A program made the translations under genes and the position numbers. Under the pieces are notes generated by a model that was not told the DNA's origin, ran no database searches, and saw only the letters and a program-made list of their open reading frames with translations. From Candidatus Magasanikbacteria bacterium GW2011_GWA2_56_11 (GTDB taxonomy: Bacteria; Patescibacteriota; Patescibacteriia; Magasanikbacterales; UBA922), in the NCBI GenBank assembly GCA_001004885.1, contig LCRX01000010.1, positions 1 through 45,541 of the forward strand: DNA of 45,541 nucleotides. Reading direction: 5' to 3'. Shown here piece after piece: positions 23,491-30,606 of the stretch (positions are counted from its first letter, which is position 1; each line of letters begins with the position of its first letter).

Positions 23491-24021
23491 CTAAAACCAT
23501 ACGTACTGCCGAAGCTCCTGCCTCCGCTCGCGATAATCTGGCAAAGCGGAAGCGACTAGGTTCCAAAAACCGTCAGAATGGTCCAAATGCCGAATGTGGC
23601 ACAGCTCATGGACCACTACATAATCCAGCAAATGATCCGGCAAAAACAGTACCCGGTAATTAAAGTTGAGATTCCCCGCATCCGAGCAGCTCCCCCAGCG
23701 CGAACGCAAATCCTTCACCGTTATGCGCCGAACAGAAAAACCAAAAAAAAGGTTATACAATTTCACGCGCCCTCTCACCAGCCGGCGCGCCCGCGCTTTG
23801 CACCTGTCATAGGGCAAAATCTCGGCCGGCGAGACTTTTTTGGCTGCCGAACGGAAGCGTTCGAGAGTGCGCCGGATCCAGGGCGACTTGGCCTCGACAA
23901 AGCGCTCGACTGTGGCGCTGGAGACGCCGCTCGGTACTGTGATGGTAATGCCGCTCACGCGCACGCAAACCGACAAATACCGCGACCGACGCCGAACGCG
24001 TACCTGGTACGGTACGTCCAA
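23491..24021 (-). CDS. YgjP/DUF45-type zinc metallopeptidase
   Basis: The 176-residue protein has an N-terminal strand-rich part (VPYQVRVRRRSRYLSVCVR), FVEAKSPWIRRTLERF, then RITVKDLRSRWGSCSDAGNLNFNYRV, LLDYVVVHELCHIRHLDHSDGFW. RWGSCS...N and the HExxH-type HELCH with a downstream H are the signature of the M48-related YgjP family (SprT-like fold). The likely zinc ligands are the two His of HELCH and a later His. The start is a TTG at 24021; the frame extends a few codons further back without an ATG. Biological role unknown, perhaps processing of DNA-protein crosslinks or cell proteins. Confidence 0.88.
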   Translation of the reverse strand: MDVPYQVRVRRRSRYLSVCVRVSGITITVPSGVSSATVERFVEAKSPWIRRTLERFRSAAKKVSPAEILPYDRCKARARRLVRGRVKLYNLFFGFSVRRITVKDLRSRWGSCSDAGNLNFNYRVLFLPDHLLDYVVVHELCHIRHLDHSDGFWNLVASALPDYRERRQELRQYVWF

Positions 24022-24393
24022 CCCGGCGATTTGCCCGCGTTTTTTAACTGGGGTTTTGTTAGGCAGACTGATTCAATCTAAAAGCTATTTGGGCCGTAAA
24101 ACCGGTTTGGCGACAGGCAGCCCTGGCTGCGGACACCAGACCGGAACCCAGTCAAAAACCTCAGGAGGCAAACAACAAAGCCAAGGGAATGAACTGGTCC
24201 TTACTATAACAAACTCGTCGAATGATTTCCATTTGCCGGCCAATACGCTCCTCTTCCAAACACTGTCGGGCGGATAAAATTTCCTTTAACCCCGCCAATA
24301 CCGGCTCAACAATATTTCAAACAGAGACTTACCGCGTTATCCACACGCCAGACAGATTGACGTACGGCCACCGGCGTTGCTATGCTTAGAGTT
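24022..24393. other. Intergenic stretch without recognisable gene
   Basis: I find no convincing frame. It contains a short hairpin (GCAGCCCTGGCTGC near 24117), an isolated TCAGGAGG with no start codon at usable distance, a TTATCCACA 9-mer at 24337-24345, and at its end the promoter of the microprotein (TTGACG at 24357, 18-bp spacer, TATGCT at 24381). Confidence 0.5.
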
Positions 24394-24430
24394 AGGATAA
24401 TTTATCCTTAACATCCATATACGTATATGG
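24394..24430 (+). promoter_or_regulatory. Two palindromes controlling the Cys-rich microprotein
   Basis: AGGATAA-T-TTATCCT (24394-24408) sits at the expected transcription start. CCATATACGTATATGG (24415-24430) is a perfect 16-bp palindrome that includes the start codon at 24427. They could be operators, for example for a metal sensor, or an RNA hairpin hiding the start. Confidence 0.6.
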
Positions 24431-24531
24431 TTGAGTGCACTTCCTGCAGCATGGAAGTCGAGGAAAATCAGGTCTGCGGTCAGTGCGGGGCCTGCGATAC
24501 CTGCGGCTGCGACTGCTCAGACGACGAGTAA
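24427..24531 (+). CDS. 34-residue Cys-rich microprotein, metallothionein- or zinc-knuckle-like
   Basis: The frame from ATG 24427 encodes 34 residues, eight of them Cys, arranged C-x2-C near residues 4 and 7 and then CGQCGACDTCGCDC, with an acidic DDE end. Cys density and absence of hydrophobic core point to metal binding. The start is supported by a promoter about 40 bp upstream and by the palindrome that contains the ATG. I know of no assigned family; small metallothioneins and rubredoxin-knuckle fragments are the nearest analogies. Function (metal storage, detoxification or a zinc-dependent regulator) is inference. Confidence 0.65.
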   Translation: MVECTSCSMEVEENQVCGQCGACDTCGCDCSDDE

Positions 24532-24696
24532 AATTCGTGCCTACCCCAGAGCTACGCGGCGCTGGGACATAGAACCGCTCTGCACAAGCGGTTTTATGAT
24601 ATATGAACGCGGATCAAACAGCAAGCAGAACCGTAAGAAGAAACCGCCGTGTCCGTCAACAATAACGGACGTACCTTGAGTACGTAAATTACGCTT

Positions 24697-24900
24697 ATGG
24701 CACGAAAAACTTCTCCTACCAGGCAAAAACGCCGGGCCGCCTCCGGGCCGCGCGGCGTCGGCGCCAAAGAAAAACGGCAGTACGAACATATTAAGACCTC
24801 GGCCAAGCGCTCCGGACGCTATGGCGGCAGAGCCAAAGAAGTGGCGGCCCGCACAGTTCTCAAGCAACACCGCGCCCAGGGTCACCGCCCGGGCAAATGA
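24697..24900 (+). CDS. Small, strongly basic protein, unknown
   Basis: The 67-residue protein is rich in Lys and Arg (MARKTSPTRQKRRAASGPRG at the start) and carries KEKRQYEHIKTSAKRSGRYG and AKEVAARTVLKQHRAQG. The block R-Q-Y-E-H-I-K...AxE(I/V)AARTV(N/L)KQ recurs in short bacterial proteins often labelled plasmid stabilisation or Rho-N-like; its function is unproven. The charge suggests nucleic-acid binding. The region 24532-24696 before it has no clear promoter. Confidence 0.65.
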   Translation: MARKTSPTRQKRRAASGPRGVGAKEKRQYEHIKTSAKRSGRYGGRAKEVAARTVLKQHRAQGHRPGK

Positions 24901-24931
24901 CAGCCTAATTTCCTTTCTGCGCCATTATCCT

Positions 24932-25117
24932 ATGACCGCTTCACCAAAAGGGCCGCCTCGCACATTGCCGGGCGATGACGGTATTGGCGTGATTATCGGC
25001 CTCATAATACTCTTGTCTCTGCTTGTCGTGCTCATAGTCTACGGAATACCGGCCCTGCGCAGAGCAAGGAACGACAAAGATGCCGCTCTCCAGAGTGAGT
25101 ACCTAGACAACGCCTAA
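24932..25117 (+). CDS. Small single-pass membrane protein, unknown
   Basis: From ATG 24932 a 61-residue protein has a polar Pro/Gly-rich start (MTASPKGPPRTLPGDD), one long hydrophobic helix (about residues 18-41) and a charged C-terminal tail. A longer frame from 24821 overlaps the basic protein in another frame and is less likely. It starts 31 bp after that gene and may be in the same transcript. A clear terminator follows at 25153. Confidence 0.55.
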   Translation: MTASPKGPPRTLPGDDGIGVIIGLIILLSLLVVLIVYGIPALRRARNDKDAALQSEYLDNA

Positions 25118-25152
25118 ACACCAGCCATTGGCCGACTGCAATGGAGGTAAGC

Positions 25153-25184
25153 AAACCCCGGCCCATGGGCCGGGGTTTTATTTT
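25153..25184 (+). terminator. Rho-independent terminator
   Basis: AAACCCCGGCCC pairs with GGGCCGGGGTTT, followed by TATTTT. Confidence 0.88.
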
Positions 25185-25267
25185 GCCCTTTCCATCTCCC
25201 TGGTTCTCTGAAACAATCAGGGGACTAGGGAGATGGCGCAGCTAAGGTGTGCGCCGTACCGACTTGT

Positions 25268-25861
25268 TTAGACCGTGGGATGGGTGCCGTCGTCTGCCCC
25301 GCCCTTCGTTGGCGGAACACCGGCGTGCTGGGCCCAACGGATGAAGAGGGGCTCCAGCCGCTGGATCGCGCGAGCGGCGAGCATCTCCTGTTCATCTTTG
25401 CCGGCCTTGAGCAAGTCAGCCGAATCGTACATGGCGGCCGACTTGTACAGCCACCAATAGATCGGCATGATAACGAGCAGGGAGAACGTCGCCCGGAGCA
25501 GCGCGAAGATCATAATCGCGAACACTCCAGACAAAAACGCGCAGAACATCGCCTCGGTCACCCCCATCGCCGCATTCAGATGCCTCTGCGGCAAGGCGGC
25601 GAACGAGATGACGAACCAGGCCAGACCGGCGATCTGCGCGGCCAGAGACACGTACAGGACGATATCGCTGGCCTTCTCGCCACCATAGTAGATGGCGACG
25701 ACCGACCCGGGGATGACCGCCAAGCACTTGAGGAGGGCCCTCGCGTGCTTGGTGGTGTTCTCATCGAGGGCAGACTTATCGTCGCCCTCGGCCGTCCGGT
25801 AAAGGGGGGCGAAGATAAACGCCCGCAGAACCGACTCGACCGCCTGGAAAATGAACCCCAT
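25268..25861 (-). CDS. Four-helix membrane protein, unknown
   Basis: No family recognised. The 197-residue protein has an amphipathic N-terminus (MGFIFQAVESVLRAFIFAPL), a charged loop, then hydrophobic segments at about residues 42-62, 67-90, 98-125 and 125-141, and a soluble helical tail with KAGKDEQEMLAARAIQRLEPLF. The ATG follows a G-rich tract (GGGGGGAAT) that can act as ribosome site. It has a 150-nt or longer leader with several inverted repeats, described separately. No neighbour on the same strand suggests a function. Confidence 0.6.
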   Translation of the reverse strand: MGFIFQAVESVLRAFIFAPLYRTAEGDDKSALDENTTKHARALLKCLAVIPGSVVAIYYGGEKASDIVLYVSLAAQIAGLAWFVISFAALPQRHLNAAMGVTEAMFCAFLSGVFAIMIFALLRATFSLLVIMPIYWWLYKSAAMYDSADLLKAGKDEQEMLAARAIQRLEPLFIRWAQHAGVPPTKGGADDGTHPTV

Positions 25862-26036
25862 ATTCCCCCCTCGTAGTCTTATGAAGTAACTCTACCTGCC
25901 GGTATCTTTCCCAAAGGGATGCCACTTAGAAAAAAACATCGGCAGGTAAGGCTGCTTATACCCCCTGTAAAGAGCAGTCGTTGGATCAAGCCGAGCACGG
26001 TCGTTCTCGATCCAAACAGAGCATTATACATATTTT
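25862..26036 (-). promoter_or_regulatory. Structured 5' leader of the membrane-protein gene
   Basis: On the minus strand TTGGATC...GATCCAA (about 25980-26016) and TACCTGCCG...CGGCAGGTA (about 25892-25949) can each form a helix, with a T-run inside the second. The 26037-26132 remainder of the gap is AT-rich without a gene. Confidence 0.4.
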
Positions 26037-26132
26037 GGGACTAAATGTCAATGGTAGAAGGTAAAAAATGATTAAAGATAAAAATATTTATTATAAATTA
26101 GCCAAATTATTAATAAATTGTTGTCATAAAAC

Positions 26133-26161
26133 TTGACAAATAGTAATGCTAGCTATAAAAT
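26133..26161 (+). promoter_or_regulatory. Promoter/operator of TrmB paralogue 3
   Basis: TTGACA (26133), 17-bp spacer, TAAAAT (26156). The -35 lies in an inverted repeat TTGTCA-N7-TGACAA (26121-26139), a possible operator. Confidence 0.6.
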
Positions 26162-26199
26162 AAACCCACAAATGCGCTTAAACCAGTATTCGGGCATCC

Positions 26200-26958
26200 A
26201 TGGACCTCCACCAAAACCTCGCCAAAATCGGCCTTACCGACAAGCAGTCGGCGGTCTACCTCGCCAGCCTGCAGCTCGGCGTGGCCCCGGTGTCGGAGAT
26301 CGCCCGCTATGCCGGCCTTAAGCGGCCGACAGTCTACCTGCTTCTCGACGACCTCGAAAAAATTGGCCTGGTCAGCAAAACCAAAAAAGAGCGCCGAACG
26401 CTTTTCAAAGCCGAAGAACCCAAGCGCCTGCTCACCGACCTCGCTATGAAGCGCGAGCTGGTCGAGGGTATGCTGCCCTCGCTCGAGGCGATTTACAACG
26501 TGAACCCAGAAAAGCCGGCGATAAAAATCGGCGAGGGGGTGGCGAGCGTCAAGAACGCCTACATCAACATATTTACCTACCTGGCCACCCACCCACAGGA
26601 GGAACTGTTGATTTTCGGCTCGCTCAAGGACGCGGCCGAGCATTTTGAGGCGCAGGTGCTGGACTTTTTTTACCGCTCGATGGCGAAATCCCGAAACCCC
26701 GTGCGCGAGATCGGCAACGACGATCATGAAACCCGCAAATATTACCGCGCCTCGGCCCGGCTTAATCCCCGGCATGACATCCGCCTTATCCGCAACGAGG
26801 GCCGCTTCTTTCAGACCGACAACATGCTTTATGGAAATACGCTGGTAATTTTCTCGGTAAAAGAACAAATTTTTTGCATTACCATCGAGTCGCCGAACAT
26901 CGCCGAGACTTACCGGACGCTCTTCAACCTGGCCTGGAAAAGCGGCAAGAGTATCTAG
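26200..26958 (+). CDS. TrmB-family transcriptional regulator (paralogue 3)
   Basis: The 252-residue protein has an N-terminal winged helix (LAKIGLTDKQSAVYLASLQLG, SEIARYAGLKRPTVYLLLDDL, KIGLVSKTKKERRTLFKAE) and a C-terminal domain with AIKIGEGVASVKNAYINIF, ELLIFGSLKDAAEHF, RLIRNEGRFFQTDNMLYGNTLVIFS. The overall plan matches the other three TrmB-type proteins of the window, with divergent effector regions, so they probably sense different ligands. It is preceded by its own promoter and followed by no obvious target gene on the same strand; the convergent neighbour is the HD-domain gene. Confidence 0.87.
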   Translation: MDLHQNLAKIGLTDKQSAVYLASLQLGVAPVSEIARYAGLKRPTVYLLLDDLEKIGLVSKTKKERRTLFKAEEPKRLLTDLAMKRELVEGMLPSLEAIYNVNPEKPAIKIGEGVASVKNAYINIFTYLATHPQEELLIFGSLKDAAEHFEAQVLDFFYRSMAKSRNPVREIGNDDHETRKYYRASARLNPRHDIRLIRNEGRFFQTDNMLYGNTLVIFSVKEQIFCITIESPNIAETYRTLFNLAWKSGKSI

Positions 26959-27001
26959 AACCTATCGCAAAATAACTCCAAGGCCAGTTTGGAGACAGGT
27001 G

Positions 27002-27709
27002 CTAAAACAAACTATCCGCGAGAGCTCCATACGCCGGCGCGTCAGCCTCGGCGCACTTCATCCTCGTCCGGCATATTCTCCGGACGATTTTTTTATTCCT
27101 CGCGCTCAGCCTATCGAACATAAAACGCGCCTTTTCTTTGGACCGGATTATCCCTTTTTGGCGATAATACTCCGGCCAGTTGTTCGCAAAGAAAGACAGG
27201 CTATCGGCCTGCATAACCAGGCGGGAGTTAGTATCCAAACCGAATTCATGACCGGCGGCGATATTGGCCGCCGCCCGGGAAACTGTTTCGTTAATTCCCA
27301 GAGAAATTAACCGGCGACACAGCACTTCCCCACATCTCTTCTGATGCTCCAGTTTAAAACTCTGGTAATCCGGAAAATCCCCGATCTCCACCCGTTGCGC
27401 TTCCGGATCGTAGCGCTCGATATCGTGCCCGAAGGCGGCGAGCATCAACTCAAGGGAAGCGCCAGGCTCAATCCGCAGGAGCCACTCGAGCGTGGTGACG
27501 GCGTGGCTGTACTCCTGCGGCAGTACACGCCGGCCGGCAGAATCACCCGCCGTGAATTTTCTTGTCGCCGCGGCCAGCGCTCTTACCCAGCTTGCCGCCG
27601 TCGGGCCATGCCGGCGATCAACGTAATTCAAAATAGTCTCAATTTTATTTTGATCCCCTGAAAGTAAACCGCTCATATTTTCGGCTACCAATTTATAATT
27701 GTATCGCAT
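27002..27709 (-). CDS. HD-domain-like protein
   Basis: The 235-residue protein contains SHAVTTLEWLLRIEPG, LMLAAFGHDIERYDPE, LEHQKRCGEVLCRRLISLGI, AANIAAGHEFG and VMQADSLSFFANNWPEYY, ordered like the H...HD...H...D metal ligands of HD-type phosphohydrolases. The substrate cannot be read from sequence. ATG 27709 is chosen; a GTG at 27772 would extend through the 39-bp palindrome, and a later ATG at 27679 is also possible. The start codon and its G-rich upstream lie inside that palindrome, so translation may be controlled by the hairpin. It is probably co-transcribed with the two genes upstream on the same strand. Confidence 0.7.
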   Translation of the reverse strand: MRYNYKLVAENMSGLLSGDQNKIETILNYVDRRHGPTAASWVRALAAATRKFTAGDSAGRRVLPQEYSHAVTTLEWLLRIEPGASLELMLAAFGHDIERYDPEAQRVEIGDFPDYQSFKLEHQKRCGEVLCRRLISLGINETVSRAAANIAAGHEFGLDTNSRLVMQADSLSFFANNWPEYYRQKGIIRSKEKARFMFDRLSARNKKIVRRICRTRMKCAEADAPAYGALADSLF

Positions 27710-27745
27710 CCCCCCTGCCGGGAAAGTTTCCCGGCAGGGGGGATG
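27707..27745. repeat. Perfect 39-bp palindrome over the HD-gene start
   Basis: Two 19-bp arms (CATCCCCCCTGCCGGGAAA and its complement) flank one base. On the minus strand the hairpin ends with GGGGGGATG, which contains the ribosome site and start of the HD gene. No T-run follows, so it is not a standard terminator. Confidence 0.8.
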
Positions 27746-27785
27746 GCCGATTTTGTAGGTGTTCGGCTTCACCGGCAGTCCACGG

Positions 27786-28694
27786 CTACGCGGACCGCAC
27801 TTGTTTCTCCGCAGAGTTGACCTCCAGCGTGAGAAGGAACGGAACCTGGTCGGCGGGGCCTTCGAGCAGGGCGGCTGCGCGAGCAGCTTCGAGCTTCGCG
27901 TAAACCTGCTCTTTCACTGATTGCAGATTCAACTGCATTCTCTCCACCGCCTCGGCGATGAGAGCCCGAACATCTTGCTCGAGCCTATCCGTCGCCTCCC
28001 CGATCCGTCCAAGTTCCGTAATCATGTCGAGATCACGGAACGAGGCGCTGAGGCCGCTGACCGATGCCAGGACCTCGTCAAGGTAGGTATTTGTCTGAGT
28101 CCGGAATTCCTCCAGTTCAGACCGTGCCCGACTAAGCCTGGTCACGCTTTGTCTGGCCTGTTCAAGGCACGTACCGGTAATATCCGGCCCGCCTTGCTCA
28201 GACCGACGTTCGAAGTACCTCAGGATTTCCAGGGCCCGGGCGTGCACCCGCTCGACCTCGGCCAAAGTCTTGCGGAACGCACTTCCCTCGCCAAGCTCCC
28301 TTTCGCGGGTGCTGCTGACGAGGTCTCTGAGATACTCGGCAACGCAGTCGCCGACGCTCAGAGCCTCCGGAGGACACGACCCACCATCCTTGTTGGTCGT
28401 GTCCTCCTCGTTACAAAGCCAGCGGGCCGTGATGGCGATGAGAAGGATGACGCCGAAGATAAGCACGAACTTATTAAGAGGCGGCCACAATTCGACATAA
28501 TTGCTGGCCGGCCCACCCGGCTTGGTCCACCAATACAGGCCGGCGACCAGAGCCAGAGCCACCACGAAGGGGAGCCTCTCACTCAGCCAACGAAGGTTGG
28601 CCCCCCGGAGGCTCTTCCGTCGCTCCCGGCCTTCCTGGCCGCGTTTATTGAGCACATGGCGTTTTGCCACGACACTGATTTCGTCGATTTCCAT
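27786..28694 (-). CDS. Membrane-anchored coiled-coil protein, unknown
   Basis: The 302-residue protein has a short cytosolic start (MEIDEISVVAKRHVLNKRG), two transmembrane helices (about residues 43-56 and 76-94) and a long C-terminal helical region with heptad-like spacing (AEVERVHARALEILRYFER, LEQARQSVTRLSRARSELEE, RLEQDVRALIAEAVERMQL). It could be a scaffold or a tethered receptor-like protein, but no signalling domain is visible. AGGAGG lies 4 bp before ATG 28694 and overlaps the stop of the upstream gene (TAGGAGG), so the two are translationally coupled. Confidence 0.65.
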   Translation of the reverse strand: MEIDEISVVAKRHVLNKRGQEGRERRKSLRGANLRWLSERLPFVVALALVAGLYWWTKPGGPASNYVELWPPLNKFVLIFGVILLIAITARWLCNEEDTTNKDGGSCPPEALSVGDCVAEYLRDLVSSTRERELGEGSAFRKTLAEVERVHARALEILRYFERRSEQGGPDITGTCLEQARQSVTRLSRARSELEEFRTQTNTYLDEVLASVSGLSASFRDLDMITELGRIGEATDRLEQDVRALIAEAVERMQLNLQSVKEQVYAKLEAARAAALLEGPADQVPFLLTLEVNSAEKQVRSA

Positions 28695-28702
28695 CATTCC
28701 TC

Positions 28703-29020
28703 CTAATCCCACACCGGATCGCCCCACACCACGCGGGCGACCAGATGGAAAATGACATCACTAACGACCAGGGCCAGGCCGACCTCGACGACCTCGCCTC
28801 TCGACACTGCCAACCCGTACAGCAGCACCACCATGCCCGGGTAGGCATGATGAGTGTGCAACTTCTGCCCGCGGACGGTCCAAACGGCGAACCGTTCGAA
28901 CCGGCGGGGGCCGTCTTTCAGTCTCCGCCCGCGCGTGGCCCGAAGCGCGAGGGTGAAAAGAAGAATCGCGAAAGTGAGCCCAAGGAACATGCCGCCTCCG
29001 ACCGTGGATGGGTTGATCAA
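28703..29020 (-). CDS. Small membrane protein with HTHHAYPG motif, unknown
   Basis: The frame starts at TTG 29020 (105 residues); an in-frame ATG at 28990 gives 95. It has a hydrophobic N-terminal helix (MFLGLTFAILLFTLALRA), a basic stretch (GRRLKDGPRRFERF) and then KLHTHHAYPGMVVLLYGLAVS, a hydrophobic segment with clustered His that could bind a metal, followed by another helix and WGDPVWD. It is the first gene of a unit with the coiled-coil protein and perhaps the HD protein, under the symmetric promoter at 29050-29087. No family recognised. Confidence 0.6.
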   Translation of the reverse strand: MINPSTVGGGMFLGLTFAILLFTLALRATRGRRLKDGPRRFERFAVWTVRGQKLHTHHAYPGMVVLLYGLAVSRGEVVEVGLALVVSDVIFHLVARVVWGDPVWD

Positions 29021-29049
29021 TTGAAAAGGGCAATGCTCTTAACTTAAGA

Positions 29050-29087
29050 ACTGGACAGTATACATCTGATGTTATATACTGTCCAGT
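29050..29087. promoter_or_regulatory. Perfectly symmetric bidirectional promoter
   Basis: A 13-bp inverted repeat (ACTGGACAGTATA, 29050-29062, and its complement at 29075-29087) with 12-bp centre. On each strand it gives TGGACA, 17-bp spacer, TATACT, so it reads as two fully overlapping promoters facing away. The minus one would drive 29020-27002; the plus one faces the TrmB gene at 29186. Confidence 0.65.
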
Positions 29088-29156
29088 GTTGGTGTTAGAT
29101 TGTTTTAATATTTAATTTATTTATCTAAAATTACAGTAAAATAATTCTATACTAAC

Positions 29157-29172
29157 GACGAAAATTATCGTC
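29157..29172. promoter_or_regulatory. TrmB-type operator at TrmB paralogue 4
   Basis: GACGAAAATTATCGTC resembles the GACGAATAATTCGTC operator at 21277. It follows a TATACT -10 (29148-29153) by 3 bp and precedes the start codon by 13 bp, the same layout as at paralogue 2. Confidence 0.6.
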
Positions 29173-29185
29173 ATTTTCCTTAAAT

Positions 29186-29944
29186 ATGCTCCCGCTCCCG
29201 CTTCTCGACGCCCTAGGCGCTCTCGGCCTCACGCCCAAGCAGGCCGGCATTTACTTCGCTTGTCTCGAATCCGGGCCGGCAACGGTCGGCAGAATAGCGC
29301 AGAGGGCGGGAGAAAAGCGGACCACCGCGTACAGCATCCTGCAGGAGCTGACGCGCCAGGGATTGCTCAAAGCGGCGAAGTCCGGCAATAAATACCTGTT
29401 TTCCCCTGAGAAACCGGCCGAACTCCTGGAGAAGCTCGAAGAGAAAAAAGAAAAGATAAAGGGTGTCCTGCCCTTTTTGAATGACAAATTCCTCCACGAC
29501 AGCCCGGAACCGCGCCTAGAGATGTTCACCGGCCGGCAGATCGCGAAACTGTTCGACCGGATGCTTATGAGCCGGGAAAAAAAACTGTTCATGATCCGGT
29601 CCGATGCCGATAAGAGCGACGTCATCGGCCGGGAATTCCACTTCGGCGCCCGGCGCCGCGAGAAAAAAATTTCCACCCAGGTTCTCCTGCCCCGGGACAC
29701 GAAAAAATTAACTCGCGACCAACAATACTTTGCCAACCAGAGAGAGCGGCAGCGCGAAGTCCGGCTTCTGCCGGTTGGCCTGGACGTAACCAGCGATATT
29801 TTCATCTTCGACAGCACCGTCGTCACCATTTCTCCCCGGGACAGGATCGGATTCTGCGTGGTCAACCAGGATTTTGCCGCCTTTATGAAAGGCGTATTCA
29901 ATATGCTCTGGGGAATAAGCCAATCGACTTTTGCCCGACGATAA
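29186..29944 (+). CDS. TrmB-family transcriptional regulator (paralogue 4)
   Basis: The 252-residue protein has the winged helix (LGLTPKQAGIYFACLESG, GRIAQRAGEKRTTAYSILQEL, RQGLLKAAKSGNKYLFSPE), a helical linker (LLEKLEEKKEKIKGVLPFL) and a C-terminal domain with RLEMFTGRQIAKLFDRML, KLFMIRSDADKSDVIG and DIFIFDSTVVTISP. The operator on its transcription start suggests autorepression. Because the operator resembles that of paralogue 2, the two may cross-regulate. A simple terminator follows at 29951. Confidence 0.88.
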   Translation: MLPLPLLDALGALGLTPKQAGIYFACLESGPATVGRIAQRAGEKRTTAYSILQELTRQGLLKAAKSGNKYLFSPEKPAELLEKLEEKKEKIKGVLPFLNDKFLHDSPEPRLEMFTGRQIAKLFDRMLMSREKKLFMIRSDADKSDVIGREFHFGARRREKKISTQVLLPRDTKKLTRDQQYFANQRERQREVRLLPVGLDVTSDIFIFDSTVVTISPRDRIGFCVVNQDFAAFMKGVFNMLWGISQSTFARR

Positions 29945-29950
29945 AATATT

Positions 29951-29982
29951 AAAAACCGCGTCCTCTCGAACGCGGTTTTTTA
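29951..29982. terminator. Bidirectional terminator
   Basis: AAAAACCGCG and CGCGGTTTTTT around TCCTCTCGAA. Confidence 0.88.
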
Positions 29983-29994
29983 TTTTCTACCGGT

Positions 29995-30348
29995 CTACTC
30001 GCCCACCAAACGCGCGGCATCGGCCAAAAGCTGGGCTCCTTTCGGGCCATTTAAGGCCTCGTCCAGATTTCCGCCGGTGATGGATACTCCCTCGCTTTCC
30101 AGTGCCGTGGCCACCGCGTCCCAGTCCTCGACTTCATCCGCTTCTGTCAACAACCGCGCCCACGCCATTTTTGTCTCCATCGGAGTGGAACCGGCCAGTA
30201 ACGACTCCAGCCTGGCGATTGCGGCCAGCTTGTATGCCGTCTCACCGGCTTCAGGCGAAAGGACGTCTGCCGGTTCCTCTTCGGCGTCGGCACCGGCAAC
30301 CGTAGCGGCCAACTGTCTGGGCTCTCCCGCTTCTGAATATGCGCTCAT
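29995..30348 (-). CDS. Acidic soluble protein, unknown
   Basis: No family recognised. The 117-residue protein is Ala/Glu/Leu-rich, predicted helical, with no signal or membrane segment: an acidic N-terminal part (DAEEEPADVLSPEAGE) followed by helices (YKLAAIARLESLLA, METKMAWARLLTEADEVEDW). A promoter TTGACC, 17-bp spacer, TATTCT lies about 30-60 bp upstream. It shares the terminator with TrmB paralogue 4, which is convergent. Confidence 0.65.
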   Translation of the reverse strand: MSAYSEAGEPRQLAATVAGADAEEEPADVLSPEAGETAYKLAAIARLESLLAGSTPMETKMAWARLLTEADEVEDWDAVATALESEGVSITGGNLDEALNGPKGAQLLADAARLVGE

Positions 30349-30481
30349 ACGACTTTAGTTAGGTTTGTACTTCTCTAGAATACAATAACTCAATCCGGCG
30401 GTCAAGAAAATTATGGCTGCCGGGTTACGCAATATTGCGTCGGACTTACTAGCCGCCGAAGCATTGGAATGTACTGTCTGG

Positions 30482-30555
30482 TCGGGGTGACACGACTCGA
30501 ACGTGCGACCTACTGGTCCCAAACCAGTCGCTCTAGCCAACTGAGCTACACCCCG
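30482..30555 (-). tRNA. tRNA-Pro(TGG)
   Basis: Acceptor CGGGGTG/CACCCCG, D arm GCTC/GAGC, anticodon stem ACTGG/CCAGT with loop TTTGGGA, T arm GCACG-TTCGAGT-CGTGT, A73. An intact Pro tRNA, in contrast to the interrupted Pro-like gene at 21466. Confidence 0.95.
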
Positions 30556-30606
30556 TTTGTGTCCATTTACCCAAAGCGGCGAATTATATTCGCCGCTAAT
30601 TGGTAG

